Below are positions 6,624-7,806 of a stretch of 7,806 nt of DNA, piece after piece. Below the pieces are notes generated by a model that saw only the letters and a program-made list of their open reading frames with translations, made no database searches and was not told where the DNA came from. The translations under genes and the position numbers were made by a program. Position 1 is the stretch's first letter. The number at the start of each line of letters is the position of its first letter. The DNA is from Sediminibacterium sp. (lineage in GTDB: Bacteria; Bacteroidota; Bacteroidia; Chitinophagales; Chitinophagaceae), in contig JALQXE010000092.1 in NCBI GenBank assembly GCA_023263235.1, positions 1 through 7,806 on the forward strand, read 5' to 3'.

Positions 6624-6631
6624 CCACCTTT
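6624..6631 (-). promoter_or_regulatory. Shine-Dalgarno site of the truncated phage gene
   Basis: The minus strand reads AAAGGTGG just ahead of GTTATG, a strong anti-16S match at short normal spacing from the ATG at 6620. It decides the start. The bacterial genes in the window have no comparable site, in line with Bacteroidota practice, so it marks the phage block as foreign. Confidence 0.65.
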
Positions 6632-6641
6632 AAGAGGAAGG

Positions 6642-7025
6642 TTAGTCTTGAACTTCCACCCAAGTCAACCGTTGTTCGTCCCATGTGTGATAGCCACTTT
6701 CAGGATAAGGAACAGGTGGATACCACTTGCAATCTGTTTCATTTAGTATCCAAGAAGGGTAAGGCGCAGGCAAAATAAAGGCGTCTTTTGCTTCGTCATA
6801 AAAAGACCCAATCCCTGCGTAATTCTTTCTAATGTTTGAATTGTAAGAGGTTCTTTTACACCTTAGTCCTGCAAACCAAGGCAATGACTCATAAAATCTT
6901 TCCCATGCTTCTGCAGAACCGCCAACCTCATTGCCATTTTCGTCTATCTGAGTGACATTTTCGTCAACGCCAGTAATCACTTGTTGAACAATGTTGTTTT
7001 CGTCTAATAGTGCGTAGTGTGCCAT
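6642..7025 (-). CDS. Conserved phage protein of unknown function (127 aa), tail-fibre neighbourhood
   Basis: The 127-aa product starts MAHYALLDENNIVQQVITGVD, then has an acidic stretch (DENVTQIDENGNEVGG), a WERFYESLPWF helix region, and the block CKRTSYN (56-62), RKNYAGIGSFYDEAKDAFI (66-84), PYPSWILNE (88-96), ending with YHTWDEQRLTWVEV. I recognise this as a small protein frequent in T4-like cyanophages, pelagiphages and other aquatic phages, usually near tail or baseplate genes; its function is not known to me. There is no signal peptide or membrane segment. The start ATG at 7025 shares its A with the TAA of the upstream glycine-rich gene (TAATG), so it is probably translated by reinitiation, helped by AGGA just before. 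It is rich in aromatic residues and proline. Intact. Confidence 0.8.
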   Translation of the reverse strand: MAHYALLDENNIVQQVITGVDENVTQIDENGNEVGGSAEAWERFYESLPWFAGLRCKRTSYNSNIRKNYAGIGSFYDEAKDAFILPAPYPSWILNETDCKWYPPVPYPESGYHTWDEQRLTWVEVQD

Positions 7026-7806
7026 TATCCTGTTGTCACATTTCCGCTACCTGCGGTAATAGTAGCAATTTTATGGTTTGCCGTAGTAGTAACATTACCT
7101 GTTAATCCAGCGTTGATAGTAATGTTTCGAGTTAAACCGACACGGATTAGAACAATACCTGAGCCCCCTGATGAGTTCGTTTCGCCACCGCCAGCATAGC
7201 CACCGCCACCGCCACCGCCGCCTGAATTAGCGCTTCCGCTCCCTGGGGCTAAGTTGTATCCACCGCCGTTACCACCACCGCCAGTACCGCCGTATGACCA
7301 ACCACTTCCTGCGTATTGTGACGCACCGCCACCACCGCCACCTCGCGCGTATCCGTCAATGCTTGAAGTTAAACCAGCGCCACCTGTTGCGCCAGTATTA
7401 GCAGTTACCGATTTTCCTACCTCTGACGCACCACCGCCACCACCGCCGCTATGACCGCCAGCAGGAGATGAGTTACCGCTTAGACCCGAACCGCCCGCGT
7501 ATCCTTGTCCCGAAGTACCAGCGCCACCGCTCCATGTTCCGCTACTCTGTTCAGGACCGCCACCGCCACCGCCCGAGCCACCGCTATACCCGCTTGAGTC
7601 ACTTCGAGTTCCGCCAGTACCGCCACCCGAGGATGAAAAATTGTGAAAATTAGAAGCACTACCGCCGCCAGCGCTACCGCCACCGCCAATAGTTACAGAC
7701 CAGTTACTTGCGGAGAAGGCTAATGGGCTTTCTGTTGCGCCGCCACCACCAGTTGTGCCGACAGATGTGCGATAACCGCCCGCACCACCGCCACCGCCAA
7801 TCGCGG
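7025..7806 (-). CDS. Glycine-rich phage tail-fibre-like protein, 5' end beyond the window
   Basis: The frame is open from the window edge to TAA 7027-7025, giving 259 residues without a start. Over a third of them are glycine by my count (about 96). Glycine runs of 4 to 8 (longest encoded at 7199-7222) alternate with short Ser, Thr, Asn, Ala and Tyr segments. Recognisable pieces are NWSVTIGGGGSAGGG near the visible start and SSGGSGIVLIRVG near the end, the latter a common close of phage glycine-rich domains. The last 45 or so residues leave the glycine pattern and become a Thr/Asn/Ile beta-type tail (NITINAGLTGNVTTT, ITAGSGNVTTG). Such domains occur in tail fibres and adhesins, where they can pack as polyglycine II helices; surface binding is inferred. 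Overlapping plus-strand proline-rich frames and a minus-strand alternative frame are artefacts of the GGN codons. It is cotranscribed with the 127-aa gene. Confidence 0.82.
   Translation of the reverse strand, partial: AIGGGGGAGGYRTSVGTTGGGGATESPLAFSASNWSVTIGGGGSAGGGSASNFHNFSSSGGGTGGTRSDSSGYSGGSGGGGGGPEQSSGTWSGGAGTSGQGYAGGSGLSGNSSPAGGHSGGGGGGASEVGKSVTANTGATGGAGLTSSIDGYARGGGGGGASQYAGSGWSYGGTGGGGNGGGYNLAPGSGSANSGGGGGGGGYAGGGETNSSGGSGIVLIRVGLTRNITINAGLTGNVTTTANHKIATITAGSGNVTTG
7199..7222 (-). repeat. Run of eight glycine codons
   Basis: Eight consecutive GGN codons (GGT and GGC alternating, with two GGC at one end) within the glycine-rich gene. Similar runs of four to six codons recur near 7330-7350, 7430-7448, 7557-7577 and 7781-7799. 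They form a simple coding repeat prone to slippage and to false joins during assembly. Confidence 0.8.

Noticed and set aside
6177..6640. Prophage insertion at dnaN
   Set aside because: Insertion would destroy an essential gene, and no att core, direct repeat, integrase or tRNA is seen. The phage proteins resemble those of lytic aquatic myoviruses.
7254..7454. Plus-strand proline-rich 66-aa frame (MYPPPLPPPP type)
   Set aside because: It is the antisense of glycine codons in the fibre gene; a repetitive shadow with no other support. The plus-strand frames at 7017-7199 and 7468-7653 are the same kind of artefact.
7480..7689. Minus-strand 69-aa Ala/Val-rich frame resembling a membrane peptide
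   Set aside because: It is a shifted frame of the glycine-rich gene, whose own frame is open throughout. The apparent hydrophobicity comes from reading GGN repeats in another phase.
1..7806. Phage carrying host aro, nag and recX genes as auxiliary metabolic genes
   Set aside because: The bacterial genes keep chromosomal style and spacing, and include housekeeping pieces (dnaN start, recX). The boundary with phage DNA cuts genes on both sides, where a functional phage cargo would sit between intact genes.
7190..7806. CRISPR-like or regulatory tandem repeat array
   Set aside because: Repeat units are codon-sized (GCC/ACC), spacing is irregular and the frame is protein coding. No fixed-length repeats and spacers are present.

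Overview
The window is a mosaic of three blocks. Two blocks come from a low-GC Bacteroidota genome, probably Chitinophagaceae-like or a relative. The third comes from a tailed phage. The bacterial assignment rests on the class Ibeta DAHP synthase fused to a C-terminal chorismate mutase, on the style of the AroA, AroB, proline dehydrogenase, RecX and YafV-type amidase sequences, and on A-rich leaders without Shine-Dalgarno sites.

Block 1 (1 to about 3790). A compact minus-strand shikimate operon runs DAHP synthase/chorismate mutase, then aroB, then aroA (cut by the window edge). The first two genes overlap by 11 bp and aroB and aroA are 5 nt apart. Together they cover entry into the pathway, the second step (dehydroquinate synthesis) and EPSP synthesis, plus the chorismate-to-prephenate step. 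A proline dehydrogenase gene diverges from this operon but breaks off after about 205 codons.

Block 2 (about 3780 to about 6335). A minus-strand cluster runs recX, then a YafV-type omega-amidase (TTG start), then nagA, with 29-nt gaps. Divergent from recX, on the plus strand, are the first 22 or so codons of dnaN (from 6265), a piece too short to stand out as an ORF. The C-terminal tail of nagA is replaced by antisense proline dehydrogenase sequence.

Block 3 (about 6325 to 7806). This is GC-richer and all on the minus strand. It holds a partial, very glycine-rich tail-fibre-like protein, a 127-aa protein coupled to it by TAATG, and the first 98 or so codons of another phage protein. These resemble proteins of marine and freshwater myovirus-type phages. 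The last 34 or so codons of the third frame are antisense to the dnaN start.

Two broken joints separate the blocks, at about 3779-3793 and 6325-6337. Each truncates a conserved gene abruptly, and each lies in a short stretch that reads sensibly from both sides. One of them interrupts dnaN, which is essential. The simplest reading is chimeric joining (metagenome misassembly or amplification chimera), not a new biological system. The most useful result is therefore to locate the joints and to warn against treating the aro, nag and phage genes as linked. I found no tRNA, rRNA, CRISPR array, insertion sequence or integrase, and no gene-free stretch longer than 300 bases.
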